Shown: positions 28,801 to 40,940, counted from the stretch's first letter. The stretch is DNA of 64,000 bases from Telopea speciosissima (GCF_018873765.1 NC_057923.1:57406593-57470592), one strand, 5' to 3'. Notes: a model not told the origin generated them from the letters alone. A program made the numbers and translations.

Positions 28801-29466
28801 TCCACTTAAATCATTCTCCCCTGCGGAAATGCCGTCAAGGGATGATGAAAGATTCCCAAAGGAAGGTGGGATCTGTCCCGTCAATCTGTTCATATGGAAT
28901 GATAAGCGTTGAAGCTTCAACAAGGTACTAATTTCTATTGGAATTTTCCCCACAAGATTGTTAGAACCTAAACCGAGATTTATAAGGTTGGAACAATTTG
29001 ATATGTTGGGTGGGATTTCCCCTTCAAATGAATTGTTGTATAGTTTTAAATAACGAAGCCTGAAAAGAAAGCTTACTTCACCAGGGATTTCACCATGGAA
29101 GCTGTTGTTGTAGAGCGAAATCTCTCGTAGGAAACTGAGGTTTCCTATTTCTGGAGCCATGGAACCCACCAACCCATTGGACTGTAAACGCAAGGCTCTG
29201 ACCCTGTTTGGATGCCGACGACCGCCACATATAACGCCTGGCCACTCGCAATAGGGGACGGATTCATTCCAGGAGCTCACAACGTGAAAGGGATCTTTGA
29301 TTATGCGAGCCTTGATGGCCAACAAGGCTAGTCCATCATCCGTTTCATTAATTGATCTTCTTCCTCCTGATTTTTGTGAATGTGCCAATAAGCTCATGCA
29401 GCTGCTGCTGCTGCTGTACCAGAGGAGGAGAAGAAGAATGGACGAAAGCAGCGAGGAAAAACCCAT
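25892..29466 (-). CDS. LRR receptor-like kinase, subfamily XII (FLS2/EFR/Xa21-like), two exons
   Basis: This is a membrane receptor kinase of the group that includes immune receptors. Exon 1 is 29466-26748 and exon 2 is 26304-25892; the 443-bp intron has GT-AG borders (GTAAGAT / TTACAG). They join in frame to 1043 aa. Order: signal peptide (SSILLLLLWY), LRR N-cap with paired cysteines (YCEWPGVICGG), about twenty LRRs of the LxxLxLxxNxLxGxIP type, one membrane segment near residue 665 (LIVIICGCGDSLCLIFMIVF), then a kinase. VAIK lysine, HCDLKPSNILL and DFG are present; HCD in place of HRD makes it non-RD, as usual in this subfamily. Two glycines of the loop are replaced (IEVRSFGSVYKG) and APE reads APK across the splice. 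The intron near the activation-segment end is typical. The ligand is unknown. Confidence 0.93.
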
Positions 29467-29550
29467 CAGTCAAATGTTAATTATTTTCGGGTCCTGGGAG
29501 GCTATGAATCGAAGAGGAGTTGGGATTATATATGAACTGAAGAGTATAAT

Positions 29551-29561
29551 ATATATAGTCT
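29551..29561 (-). promoter_or_regulatory. Probable TATA box of the receptor kinase gene
   Basis: The minus strand reads CTATATATATT about 85-95 nt upstream of the ATG at 29466. A second AT-rich stretch (tatatat, 29530-29536) is nearer the gene. The position fits a short 5' leader. Confidence 0.5.
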
Positions 29562-29636
29562 TCTCATCAATTGCAATTTATTTATAGATTGCTGTTGCAA
29601 TTGGTCATTGCGTCTCAGACCAGCAATTTAAGCATT

Positions 29637-29942
29637 AAAGAGACAAAAAATCAAACATGTGGTAAACTGAAATACAGTCCGAAAGAAGAAGAAGAAGAAG
29701 AAGAAGAGTCTTCACCACCCTGTGGAATGGGAATGCATGCATGAAAGAAACAAAAAATCAAACATCTGGTAAATTGCAATACAGTCCAAAAGAAGAACTA
29801 GAAGAGTCTTCACCACCGTGTGGAATGGGAATGCATGCATGAAAGAGACAAAAAATCAAACATCTGGTGAACCGCAATACAGTCCGAAAGAAGAAGAAGA
29901 TTCGAAGAGTCTTCACTCTTCACCGTGTGGAATGGGAATGCT
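29637..29942. repeat. ~100-bp direct repeat, three copies, upstream of the receptor kinase
   Basis: Three head-to-tail copies (about 29637-29743, 29744-29841 and 29842-29942) each contain gagacaaaaaatcaaacat, tggtaaa/tgaa, aatacagtcc.aaagaag, a GAA-repeat of variable length, gagtcttcac and gtgtggaatgggaatgc. Copies differ by substitutions and GAA number. They lie 170-480 bp upstream of the start codon, in the likely promoter. Confidence 0.9.
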
Positions 29943-30144
29943 TAAAAATAGAAAATTGAATTCGGTGTGTACTACTTACTGAAGGGCAATTGGCTGGAAT
30001 CTTACACAATGACAGCAATAGTCAACAAAGTATGTAGAGCTTCTTTTGATTGTAAGCCTCTTCAATTCTTACCAAGTCAATAACGATGGGCTCGGCCTGT
30101 TATTAGTGAAGTCTGATCTCCTCAGTTCTAATCCAAAAAGTACT

Positions 30145-30580
30145 GTTGAATCTTTAGCGGATTGTTACACCTTCGAAATGGGTCAGAAGGGCCAAAAAGT
30201 GTACACTACATTGCAATAGGATCTGATCCCTGAAGAGCTCATCGAAATATTCGATTTTTTATGTATTTTGCCCTATGTTGGTTCAGGACTGAACCAGACC
30301 GGGTGGGCTTCTGGGGAACAGTTTTGTACTTTCATGGGTTAGGGTTTGTCTATATTGTAACTATATACATAGTTGTTATCTCTTTGAGATGGCGAGGGTG
30401 GTGAGAGAGGTTTTATATTTTCTTCACAGAAATAGTGGATCTGGGACTATCGCTCTATCGTGGATGTAGCCTACCTTCTTGGGGGTGAATCATGTAAAAT
30501 CTTTGTCTTATGTGTGTGATTTCTCTTTCCTTTTGTTTTCTTATTCTAAATTGCCATTCTGTTGCGTTGTTTTTCTAACA
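30145..30580 (+). mobile_element. Copia-type LTR remnant (possible solo LTR)
   Basis: The segment starts TGTTGAATC and ends TTCTAACA. It contains the phrase aatagtggatc...cgtggatgtagcc...ggtgaatcatgtaa, which parallels the same part of the copia LTRs at 18964 and 23716 and is typical of plant copia LTRs. No target duplication is evident and no coding interior adjoins. It is a fossil. Confidence 0.5.
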
Positions 30581-31975
30581 CGGGCCAATAAGGAGTGCCC
30601 AGCAAGATCAGCTTCATTTTTTGTTTTGCAACTCATTACATGCAGGATGTTCTTAGCTTTGAAGAATTTCAACTTAGTTTGCTAGAGCCTTTGGGTTGAG
30701 TTAGCAACCCATAACAGATAGAAAAGCTTTTGCATTGGCTTCTTTAACTGGAAGAAAATTTTCAAACAAGTGAAAACAGAGTAAATCTCTAGAGACACTG
30801 GCCTAATTTTGCAAGAGAGTTTCCCAAAATTAGCCCATATACCTACTTCATTCTCTTTATTTTAAATGTTAAATTCAAAATAAATTTCACTATCGGATAA
30901 AACTAAAGTAGAAAGTAAAAGAGAAAATAAGGGAAAGCTGCAAGTTAATTAGGGATTAGTATATATAATCCACAACTACTAACACTAAGACTTGGGGCCA
31001 CCAACCATTGGAGTAGAGCAACAGTTAATTTAACTTTAATTCAATAAAGAAAATACAGTCCAAATGTTTAACTTGGGCCATTACTTTCACATTGTTGCTC
31101 TTACAATGACTAAAAAAATAAGAGTTTAGGAATTTTTAAACTAATTGGTTTACTAATTATCAAAACCGGGAACTACTTCCTAAGAAGCTAAGATTCTGAC
31201 TTCCTTTGATTCAAATTAGAAATTAAGCAATTAAACATCCAAAAAATTAGAAATTCTGGCATAGCATAACACCCCCTTTCAGTAAAATCTTAGAACAGTT
31301 TAGAATGGCTGGATCTTGGTCTCCTTGGAAAGCTAGCTGAATTGGCTTTCATATGGTTCGAGTAAAATAAAAATTCAGTCTTTAAATTAAATCCCAAAGA
31401 AAAGTAACAGAAAGAAAAAAATGAATTGGCTTTCATATCTTCCTCGCGATTGGCTTCCATAGAGGTTTGTATCATATACTGTTAATGTTCTTTAAATAGA
31501 TGTAAATCTGATAAAGAAAAAAATGTTTCTTTTGTCCCTTCCAGGTGATCGAAAAAAATAAAGAAATGGTTGATATATTCAAGATACTTAGGTATTTTGT
31601 AATAACGTCTCAATTGATCATATTTCATCAGATCCGGGATGTGATATGGTTCTGAAGAATGAACCGGATATGGACAGTTCCAATAAGATAGTCTCAGAAA
31701 ACCAGAAGAAATTGAGATCTAGTTAATAAACCGAAAGATATAGTTCCTCAACTGGCTCTGTTTAATGATATTGATTGTAAGCCATTTATTAAGGATACCA
31801 ATTAAAGAACAAGTATGGGCTATGTAGAGCAAGCTGAGAATGGAAATATCAAAAGTTCAGAGGACCCTCTATCCATTTCAGTGATAAATTTTCAGCCCAA
31901 TATGAATGTATAATGTGATTCAAATTATTGTTCAAATTTATGAAACATTATAAAGATGCCATAAACATCCTTTTT

Positions 31976-32006
<31 letters not shown>

Positions 32007-32124
32007 AAAATGCCATAAACATATAATGTGCAATAATGCTAGTTTTCTATAATTTTCGAGACATTTTTGACCCCATATAACATGCTTATTTTTTATTGAA
32101 ATTTAACCAATGAGATGGGTGGAG
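30581..32124. other. AT-rich spacer
   Basis: No gene is recognised. A short open stretch at about 31612-31725 (plus) reads [19 protein letters not shown] and might be an orphan exon remnant. A T16 run directly followed by a G16 run lies at 31971-32002. Confidence 0.5.
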
Positions 32125-32238
32125 ATGCTAGGTGGAGATGTCGACACACTTGGCAGCTCGGACATCCAACGGTGGATGTCAATGAGCTCGTACCGAAGGA
32201 TGTCCAAGTTGCCAGGTGTCGACATCTCCACCTAGCAT
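32125..32238. repeat. Foldback repeat, ~40-bp arms
   Basis: The left arm atgctaggtggagatgtcga (continuing cacacttggcagctcggacatcc) and the reverse complement of the right arm match with few differences. The 114-bp unit resembles a very small MITE. Confidence 0.75.
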
Positions 32239-32569
32239 TGGCACTACCGCACTGCACACTTTTAGGAATTGGAGATGATTATTTACCTGATAACATGGAC
32301 CCACTCAAATGTAGATCAACTACTTGCCAAGTGGCAAGTTACGAAGTTGCAAAATTCATCAGCCCTTGCAAACATTATTAGCCCTTATACATTATTTAAA
32401 TAATGAATAAAGTAAGTAATGAGTTTAAGGCAAAACTATTGGTTCTTGCCAATGTATAAGATCTATTAACCCAATTTTCTTCAAACTCATGGGCAACTGG
32501 ATTAGAGGATCACATGCTCCATGCAAATTAGATTTTAAGTAGATGTGAATGACATCTTGTCATTTTAAT

Positions 32570-35500
32570 GGGTTAAGTACGCGTACCCCTATAATGCACC
32601 CAATATTCCTCGTACCCTTAAGCTTCTGATAAGTCCACGTACCACCCTTCAATATTCGACATATCACCCCTGCTTTACCCCTAATGCCATTTAAGTCCAC
32701 ACTAGGTATTAAATGCTAAAAAATTACCAAACTACCATTTCTTCTATCTTTTCTAAATTTTGAAAAGATCTAATTGCCCTGGCCTATTTGTTAAATTTTG
32801 AAAAGACCAAAATGCCCTCATCTTCTCCAAATCATCATTTTCTTTTACAATGTAGATACCCAATACCACCACCACCACCGCCGCCGCCTCCACCACCACC
32901 CACCATTAACTCCATCACCACCGTAAAGCCCCACTTCCAAATCCTCCACCTCTCTGTGCAAAATTTGAAAGGAATAGAGAGAAGAGAGAGAGAGAGGAAG
33001 CAGTTTCCTTTGCGTTTATACAGAATTTTTTTCCTTTCACACTAGAAATAAAATATTCCATTTTCTTCAAAATTTGAAAGAAAACGAAAAGAGAGATCTT
33101 TTTCAGTACTACCTCAGATGCTTATGCTCAGACAGTAAGGCATGTAAATGATGAGTGCAGAGTGGTTTTTTTTTTTTTAAATTACTGTTTCGTTAGGCAG
33201 AGTTGCAGTTAGCGGTTTAGGCAGCAGGTGATGGGGGGAGGAAACTGGAAAGATAAGCTTCGAATATGCTATAATATCGGGTGGGAGAGAATCAATTCGA
33301 TGTCGCGCTATACCTAATCGACCATCGAGTGACACGTTGGCTGCGATCAAAGCCATTTAGGGGATAACCTCTGGTTAATTAGTTAGGTTTTGAGTCTTGA
33401 TGAAGAGATAAGACACAATACCTAACTGGGCTGAGATGCTCGCTTCAAAACAGGGACGTGGGTGGTGTTAATTGTTAAATTCACTCGGTTCCACTTGAAA
33501 AGTCTAGCGCCGAGGCCATTCTAATGGTGTTTATCCAGTCTGTGCATCGGTTGCTCTCAATTCGGATTTCGAAGGAAGAATACATAGTGAGGTGAGGGTT
33601 TCTCCCCTTTTGAGTAATTTTTTCCCCGATCCTAGTAATCAAGCAGATCTGGGTTAAGTAGCAAATGACTCCATTTTCTTAAGGGGAAAAAAAAAGGTAA
33701 AGTACCGATCACCCCCTGATTTTCAATCGAAACTCAGATCACCCCTTGGTTTTTGAAAAAACTCAAATCACCCCCTGATTTAGACCCCAAAATGACAAAG
33801 TAGTCCCTAAGGTTAGTTTTTTGCTGTTAAATGATGATGTCAGCCAGTTAAATAATTTTAAATTCCTAAGCTACCCTTGACCAATGTTGATTTATGATTT
33901 TACCCTCGTAACAAAAAACCCCAAATTCATCATCTTCCTCACACCTGCAACTCAATCTCAAGCCGATCATCGGAGAGAAAAAAAAAGGAGAAGAGCTTTG
34001 GGGAAGAAGGAGACTTGAACGAACTTGTGAGCCCTCAACCGGTATGCCCAACTACTGTCTAGAAAACAAGAGATTTAAATTAAAGCGAATCAGGGGGTAA
34101 AATCCCCTCCAAACCTTAATGGGATGAGCCAATCCTCAAAAAATCTGGGCCAAATCTAATTGGCAGATTTGAAGGAATTAAAGAAACATCAGATCTGGTT
34201 CAGAAATCGGACAGGATAGCTATTACTCCTCTATCTTCTCTTCTTCTTCACTCTCTTTTGTTTTATGTTTCACCTCGGTCGAATCCTGCAAAGTGGGGTT
34301 CGGTCGATCGATTCACAGAGGGAAAGGGAAGATGGTGGGGTTCTGCTAAGGGGAATCGGGAGGGAATGGGGCTGGATTTCAATGGGCGGTGGGTTGAGAT
34401 TTGGGTTTCAACGAGAGATGGAAGAGGGAGAGGGTTTTTGTAGGAATGGAGAACCTTCCGGTATCGCTGCCGCCACCGCCGCCGCCTACAAGAATCTCTG
34501 CCGGTGAGCTCTTGAGGACGTTTTGAAACGGGCTCCATTGCATCGCCGGATCACTTTTTTTTCTGATAAAAGGAATTACTTTGTCTACAACTTCAATGAA
34601 GAAGGGAGGCTTAGGATCTGCCCTTCTTGTTGTAGTCTACTTGTAGAAGAAATGGATGAGAATGAAATAGGACATTTTTTATTACTAAAATAGTACCCTG
34701 TTTTCTTCCTTGTTTTAGAAACGTTCTTTGGATTTCTTTTTTTTTTTTTTTTCTTCCCTGAATGTCCAAAAGAACTGCTAAACTCGTTTTTGTATAGATT
34801 TCCTTTCTGGGTATTTTGTGACATTGATCGACAACCATTTCTTGTGGGCATTTCATATTTTCAAAAAAGCTACTTGATACTCTAAAGGTGTAAAAGGTAG
34901 AGGAAGGAAGATCAATCTCAGAGATCTGGGGGTTAGTGTTTCAGAATCATTGATCGAGTCTATAGCTGATCTAGTCCATGAATGTCAATCTGATAAGCAT
35001 AAGGGGATATTCAACACCGAAATACTTCCATCGAGTGATCAATTTCACGGCTTCAGTTGGATGAGAAGCAGAAGAGTAATCTGCGGAATGAAATCCCTGG
35101 TTGAGTTGCAGGTCATGTGAGGAAGATGAAGGATTTTGGGGTTTTTAGATCCAAGGGTATTTTAGGTTGAAGTTGAAGGAAGGGTAGTATTGTAAATTTA
35201 ATTCTAATGTTTCAGTATAAGGGCAAAATAGTTCTTTCACACCAATAACTAACAGCAGACTAACACCTTTACTGTAGAGGGGGTAATTTGAGTTTTTTTT
35301 AAAAACTAGGGGGTGATCTGTAATTTACCCAAAAAAATGAATCTTTGCAGAGTATGATCAAGAGATTGTGGGGTTCGAAAGATGAAAAATCTGGAGGAGA
35401 TTGAGGACGTAAAGGAATTGAACCGTGAAGGAGTGGATTCTGGCAATTTTCTCGGTTACAGACTATGGTGGGTGACACAGATCGGTACCTGTGAAAGTTG

Positions 35501-35908
35501 AGAAAGTTGAGCCGTTGAGGGAGGGGAAGGAGGTGCGATTAAGAAGTTCAGAACTTGGAGTGGGTTTAAAGTGAGGGAGGTGCAGCCATCATTAAGTAAA
35601 TGGATTAGAAAACCTTTTTCAGAGATGATGCCAAACACGATTCCACCTCTGATTTGGAGATGATAAGGGTGTTTTGGTCTTTTCAAATTTTAGCAAATAG
35701 ATCAGGGTAATTAGGTCTTTTCAAATTTTAGAAAAGATAGAAGAAAGGGTAGTTTGGTCATTTTTTAGCATTTTGGAATTAAATGGCTTTAGGGGGTAAA
35801 GTAGGAGTGATACGTGGAATATTGAGGGGTGGTACGTGGACTTATCAGAAGCTTAGGGGATACGAGGAATATTGGGTGCATTATAGGGGAGGTACGTGTA
35901 CTTTACCC
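32570..35908. mobile_element. Mutator-like element with ~230-bp inverted repeats, hosting a nested one
   Basis: Left terminal sequence gggttaagtacgcgtacccct and the inverted right end (gggtaaagtacacgtacctcc) match. Similarity continues through 'tgcacccaatattcctcgta', 'gataagtccacgtacca', 'ctaaattttgaaaagatcta' on both sides for over 200 bp. I could not fix a clean 9-bp target duplication. The interior holds CCACCG-rich low-complexity sequence (32866-32905) and the nested element 33695-35330. No transposase is visible. Confidence 0.75.
33695..35330. mobile_element. Second Mutator-like element nested in the first
   Basis: Left end aggtaaagtaccgatcaccccc and inverted right end gggtaaattacagatcaccccc match, followed by gttttt-aaaaactcaaat-accccct on both arms. 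Flanks are A-runs, so the target duplication is ambiguous. The interior (about 34200-34560) is GC-rich and has no recognised transposase; it may be captured host sequence. It inserted after the outer element was in place. Confidence 0.7.
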
Positions 35909-35962
35909 TTTTTATTTTTATATTGGAGAAGGGTTTTTTTTTTTTTTTTTGGTTGAATATTG

Positions 35963-36149
35963 GGGAAGGGTTTGCTACCTAGTCGCTTGGCCCTGCACCA
36001 GGGTAGGGGCCAATAAGGGATTTGCAGGGCATCCAACAGGAGGGTTGGGACGGTCATTTGGTCCCCCCACCCCCCCCACCCCACCCCACCCCACCCTACC
36101 CTTTCTGCTTGTGTGTGGGCACAGGGCAACGCAACCAGGCAACGATACC
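35963..36149. mobile_element. MITE, family B
   Basis: The left end gggaagggtttgctaccta and the inverted right end (ggtatcgttgcctggttgcg) are imperfect inverted repeats. The interior phrase 'ggccctgcaccagggtaggg' + 'gccaataaggg' matches other family B copies. A C/A-rich run (ccccaccccacccc) expands the middle. Confidence 0.55.
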
Positions 36150-36876
36150 TTGCACAAGATCTTGCACTTTGGATCCAATGGGTAAGGAGCCACTACCCTA
36201 GCTAGGGTTGTTGTATTTTAAATGTTTTAAAATGAAAGTTTCAAAATAAACATTGTTTTGCTTTGGTTTTGTTGGGTATGTAGTTTAAGTGACTTGAACT
36301 CAAGACCCATTGGATAAGTAATGCAAGGATGACTTGAGCTTTGGTCCCATACGGAAAGTGGGGAGAAATTTTTGTTTGCTTATATATTGTTGTGGGGAGT
36401 AGAGGGGATGAGCTTCTTGATGGAAACTCTCCATTCTCCTGTGTGTCCCATACTCCCATGGTTGCTTTTAAACACACAACTTCAACTGGTTCGAAGTTTC
36501 TGGATAATCTAATCTGCATTTGGGAAATATGCAATAGATTATTCAGGAACATGATGCCCTGTTTGGCTTCTAATAATCAAACTATTTAAAGAAGAGAAAA
36601 GGGAACCAAATTAACTCCATTTTATAAGAGGCATTGTATCAGCTACAACTTGCATTTTGATAAACTGTTACAAGTACAAGGCGCCCTACTGATCGTCCTT
36701 CCTCTAAAAAAAACCAAAAAGCATATCCATTGTAAGCCACATAGCCCAGTACTTTCTTGGATAACACGGCCTAAAAGTATCCTTCAAGTGTCAAGTTTTG
36801 TGTGTGGAGATTACTTGATTAAATTAAATTTTGAAATTTTTATAAAACAAAATCCTTCTATGTGTCATTTTGCTTA

Positions 36877-37343
36877 GTGACGATAATATTTTACTATTTA
36901 TCACTTGAAAGTACATGGGTTAGTCCATGTGATAGAAGACCACACATACATTTCAATGGTCTAATTTTAGTCCAAAGTAACCAAGGAAAGTTGCTCAAAC
37001 TCTCTCTGGGAGTGTGGCCTACGCCAACACTCCCACTTGTCTATCTCGCTCCTCCTCTTGTGAAAAGACATATCTACCCCTTGTCTTGGAGAGGAGAGAG
37101 ATAGACATAGAGAGTGCGGGCAATGCTCTTGGATAGAGAATCACTTCCCATTATTGAAATACCATAAAATGGAGATCAATACAAAATACAAAATTGACAT
37201 CTTTTGTAATTTTAACTATGTCATCTACTCATTTTAAGTTGGAATTATACCAATTGAATGCATGTTTGGTCTTCTATCACATGAAGTAACCCATATATGA
37301 TGTGACAAATAGTGAAACATTGTACTTCACTGGGCATAGTGAC
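36877..37343. mobile_element. MITE, family C, split by a family A MITE
   Basis: The left part gtgacgataatattttactatttatcac ... catgggttagtccatgtgatagaagacc is inverted at the right (gtcactatgcccagtgaagta ... tcactatttgtcac ... catgtgatagaagacc). A smaller relative is at 56617-56757. A family A MITE (36989-37146) sits in the middle. Confidence 0.65.
36989..37146. mobile_element. MITE, family A, nested in family C
   Basis: It shares with 12296-12448 the phrases ctctctgggagtgtggccta, cactcccac, tgtctatctcgctcct and the inverted gagagatagaca. The arms are more diverged than in the 12296 copy. Confidence 0.65.
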
Positions 37344-40029
37344 AAAGAAAGGAAAAAAATTCTGAAATTTGAGATTTAGTTAAATCCCATTTCTAAATCT
37401 ATTTATTTATCGATCGTAATTACCATACCATCCTCCAATCACATGGCTCCCACATCAAACCAATGAATATAAACGGAGAACAATATCATTAATATTGAGC
37501 CCATTTGATCAGGTTCCATATTAAATTAAGAATAATGTTTTTTAATCTAATTGAGTATTTAACTACGCAATAGAAAATCTAGAGAATATTTACTTTCTCA
37601 TCTGACTCCCCGCCTTCTTCTCCATTTGCAGCAGACTGCCAATACAATTCGTCGTAAGGCCGTATATGGTCTTGCCTGCATTCCTTGTAAGAAGTATATC
37701 ATCCATATTACATTATTAACCCTGGCTTTAATTCCATTTCTTTTCATGAATTAAAGGTTGCATATTACAAATCTAGGTTTCAGTTAATCTGTTCATTTTT
37801 ATTTATATCTTATCAATGATTCCTCTGAATTTTGATTTCCAATTTTAGATAATTTATAGTAGCAACACCAATTCCTGAGGTCTGATTTCTTCTTCATCTG
37901 CTTCTTAGTTTCTCCATTTTCAATTGGGTATCTTTGATTTCTGATGCAAAAAAAAAAAAAAAAAACCCCTCTTTTTCAATGTCCTGCAATGTCCCCTTTG
38001 TAAACCCAATTAGGAAATATTGTAATGAGAACAACAACTTGGATTTCATGTTAAATTTTGATGTTCTGTTTCTGATTCAATCTCTTGTTCATCACACTTA
38101 AGTAGATTCTTTTCTCAGCTTTAGAAATTGTAAAACAGTTACTAGTGGAAACCCTTCTTTATGTTTGGAGATCACAATTTTGAGGTTAAAGAGGGAAAGT
38201 ATGTAATTCGTAAGGGAACAAATAATATAAAATAAAATAAAAAGAACTGTAGGTAAAGTTTAAGACATTAATTAGTAATAGTTTTCTAGTTCTTACAAAA
38301 TAAAGTACTTTAATTTCATGGATCATAATTAGGGGTAAGTTTGAGTTTTAAATCTTTAAGATTTTAGGGGTTTCTTCTGAATCAATTTTGAACTGGATCC
38401 TACTAGATCCTTATAGCATCTGGATTACCAGATGCTGTGTGCTTCCATACATCTACACTTCAAGGGAGCTCTCTTCTGCTTTCATCAGTAATCTAGATTC
38501 GTTGTTTTGTGCATGACTTGTAGATGATTGTGTTTATGCCTCCCTATTTGAGCTGTGTGTGATTTGAGGTTTCTAGTTTCCTAAGCTATTTTTTCATTTT
38601 TGTAGTTATTTGGAGCAAAATTAGCTTATATGCATTACCCAGTCATTTTAGCCATTCTAGGGAAGATACTAATCGCAGCGAGGATGGAATTTCCATAATG
38701 ATTGCAAACCCCTCTGATATCATTTTCAGATCCAAATTTTTGTTGTGCCCAAGAAATTTATTTTGGTTAGAACTATTACTATTAGCCGAAATAATGAAAT
38801 GATTCTTGTTCTTATTCTAGTGTATCCCCCCCCCCCCCTCTCTGTGCTTGTGAATAAAGCTGTGTCTTACTGGACAGATTTTATTCCACAGCTTCGGATC
38901 TGGTCTTAAACTCATTACTTACTACTTTTGCATAGATCCATAGAGTCTCAGCAATAGATTGAAAACTGAGTTTTAAAATTTTGATGAGAGTTACTTGTAT
39001 GTTATCTGAAACTCATAAGTCAAGATTATCTTTTAATTTTATCTAAGGATGTTCCCATGAAAGCCACTTGATGCAATTGTTATTGTAAAAGTTCTTTAAA
39101 CAAAATTTTCTCCTCCACTCCTCTTTGAAGGATACCAGTCTGGTTGCATTCCTAGGTGAAAAGAAACATTAGCTCAACTTGGTCGAAGGACAATTACTGA
39201 AGTACTGGCAGCATAACTGATCCATACATATAGTATACAAATTACAAACTACATAGATGTGTGAGAGGTTTCTAATTGTTTTACCTGTATTCTAAGAAAA
39301 TCTAGTGCACAACAAACAAAGTTTAGGATATCGAGAAGTCTGGTGAACAAAAAGTAAAAATTTTTTTTTTTGCTGAAATCCTAGTTATCTTCACAATTAC
39401 TTTGTAAGCCTATGGAAATGATGAGAAGCAAAGGTTATGATATAATTTTGTATACTTCAAGGTTTTATGTAATAGTTTTGTTGCACAGATCCTTCAAATG
39501 GGAAAAGTATGTCTCAATATATGTTAAACTCTAATCCTTGGTAGATTCTAGTCTGATTCTTACTTTTTTTCTTACCACAACTGCTCATAAAAGATGTAGT
39601 TTATTTACTTAGGTCTTAATGTATAAAAAATGAAAGAGAAGGAAAGGAGAGGTTGATTGTCCAAGAACTAGATGATAATGCTACTGAAAAGGAGAAAATT
39701 TTAGTGTTATTCAGGTTAAATTAGTAAATGATTGAATGGTGGAATTTGAAAGAGAAAATTAAGGGTACATCTAATGCATAGCAATTGAAGCGATGTTTGG
39801 ATGGCAACAAAATTCATTGAAAGACTCATAAGTCATAATTCCAATAATGTTGTTTGGATGATGTTTAAAACTTGATAGAACTTAACGAGATTACCAAACC
39901 ATTTGGAATCTCCCTTTGCTGCTTCCAGCTCTGGAACCTACTATCGAGGAAGTTGAACAACTTTTGCAGCTGATTCAATCAGTTCACATACCAAAGGATG
40001 GTTTCTGGCAAATAAGGGTCACGAAATAA
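37344..40029. other. Long AT-rich spacer
   Basis: No gene, tRNA or clear element border was found on either strand. It contains short A-runs (37947-37965) and a C-run near 38827-38839. Confidence 0.5.
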
Positions 40030-40940
40030 AGCTACGATTTCAGAGAACCAATTTGGTTCTATGCCAGGAAGATCCACGACAAACGTTATTTACTTACTTA
40101 GGAGACTCATCGAAATATTTGGACATTGCAAAAAAGATCTCCATATGGTCTTTATTGACCTAGAAAAAACTTATGACAGAGTCCTTAGAGATTTGATCTA
40201 ACAAGTATTGGAGAGGAGAAGTGTTTCAAGTAAATATGTGGACATAGTTAAAGATATGTATAATAGTGTCGTGACTAGTGTAAGAACTGTGGAGGATTAA
40301 GGTAGTGAATTCCCAATTACAATTGGGTTACACCAAGGATCAGCTTTAAGCCTTTTTTTGTTTGCGCTTATCATAGATAATTTAACCATAGATATTCAAG
40401 ATCAGGTTCCTTGGTGTATGTTTTTTACTGATGATATTGTTTTGGTGGATGAGGCAAAAGCAGGGATTAACGCAGAGTTGGAGTTATGGAGATCAGCCTT
40501 GGAATCAAAAGGTTTTAAGATAAGTAGAATGAAAACGGAGTATATGCTGTGTTACTTTAGTTACACTAGGAAGGATAATGTGGTGGTGAAAATTGATGGG
40601 AGGGAGATTCTGCAAAGTGATTATTTTAGGTATCTAGGCTGAATCATAAATAAATAAGGTGATATAGAAGATAGTATGTCACAAAGAATTAAAATAGGAT
40701 GGATAAAGTAGAGAGGAGTGTCCAGTGTGTTGTGTGATCAATGTATTTCCTTAAAACTTAGAGGAAAATTTTACAAGACCATCATACGACTAGCTATGAT
40801 GTATGGCGTAGAATGTTGGGCTGTTAAGAAGCAGCATATAGATAAACTCAGTGTAGCTGAGATGAGAATGTTGAGATGGATGTGTGGCACAACTAGGAAT
40901 GATCAATTAAGAAATGATTAAATTAGAGCTGATATAGAGA
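40030..40940 (+). pseudogene. RTE-type LINE fragment (reverse transcriptase)
   Basis: Translation gives blocks of a plant RTE-clade reverse transcriptase: ISENQFGSMPGRSTTNVIYL, KKDLHMVFIDLEKTYDRV, FPITIGLHQGSALSLFLFAL, the catalytic FTDD box in WCMFFTDDIVLVDEA (usually FADD), RMKTEYM and the thumb/C-terminal KIDGREILQSDYFRYLG and MRMLRWMCGTTRNDQLRND. The frame is interrupted by several stops, so it is a dead copy. The 5' endonuclease region and the 3' end are missing here; 3'-end pieces of the same family occur at 42400 and 48824. Confidence 0.88.

Noticed and set aside
29640-29942. Possible CRISPR-like spaced repeat
   Set aside because: The units are about 100 bp, directly adjacent and almost wholly repeated, in plant nuclear DNA; this is an ordinary tandem duplication.
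31612-31725. Short open stretch [19 protein letters not shown] ending in a stop
   Set aside because: It reads like coding sequence but has no neighbouring exons, no clear splice sites and no family I recognise.
34258-34538. Overlapping ORFs on both strands inside the nested MULE
   Set aside because: They are Arg/Gly/Ser-rich without a domain, in GC-rich sequence where long ORFs arise by chance; no splice structure was found.
35829-36185. 118-codon plus-strand ORF
   Set aside because: It spans the MULE end and a family B MITE, including F-runs and a Pro/His low-complexity stretch, so it is a chance frame.
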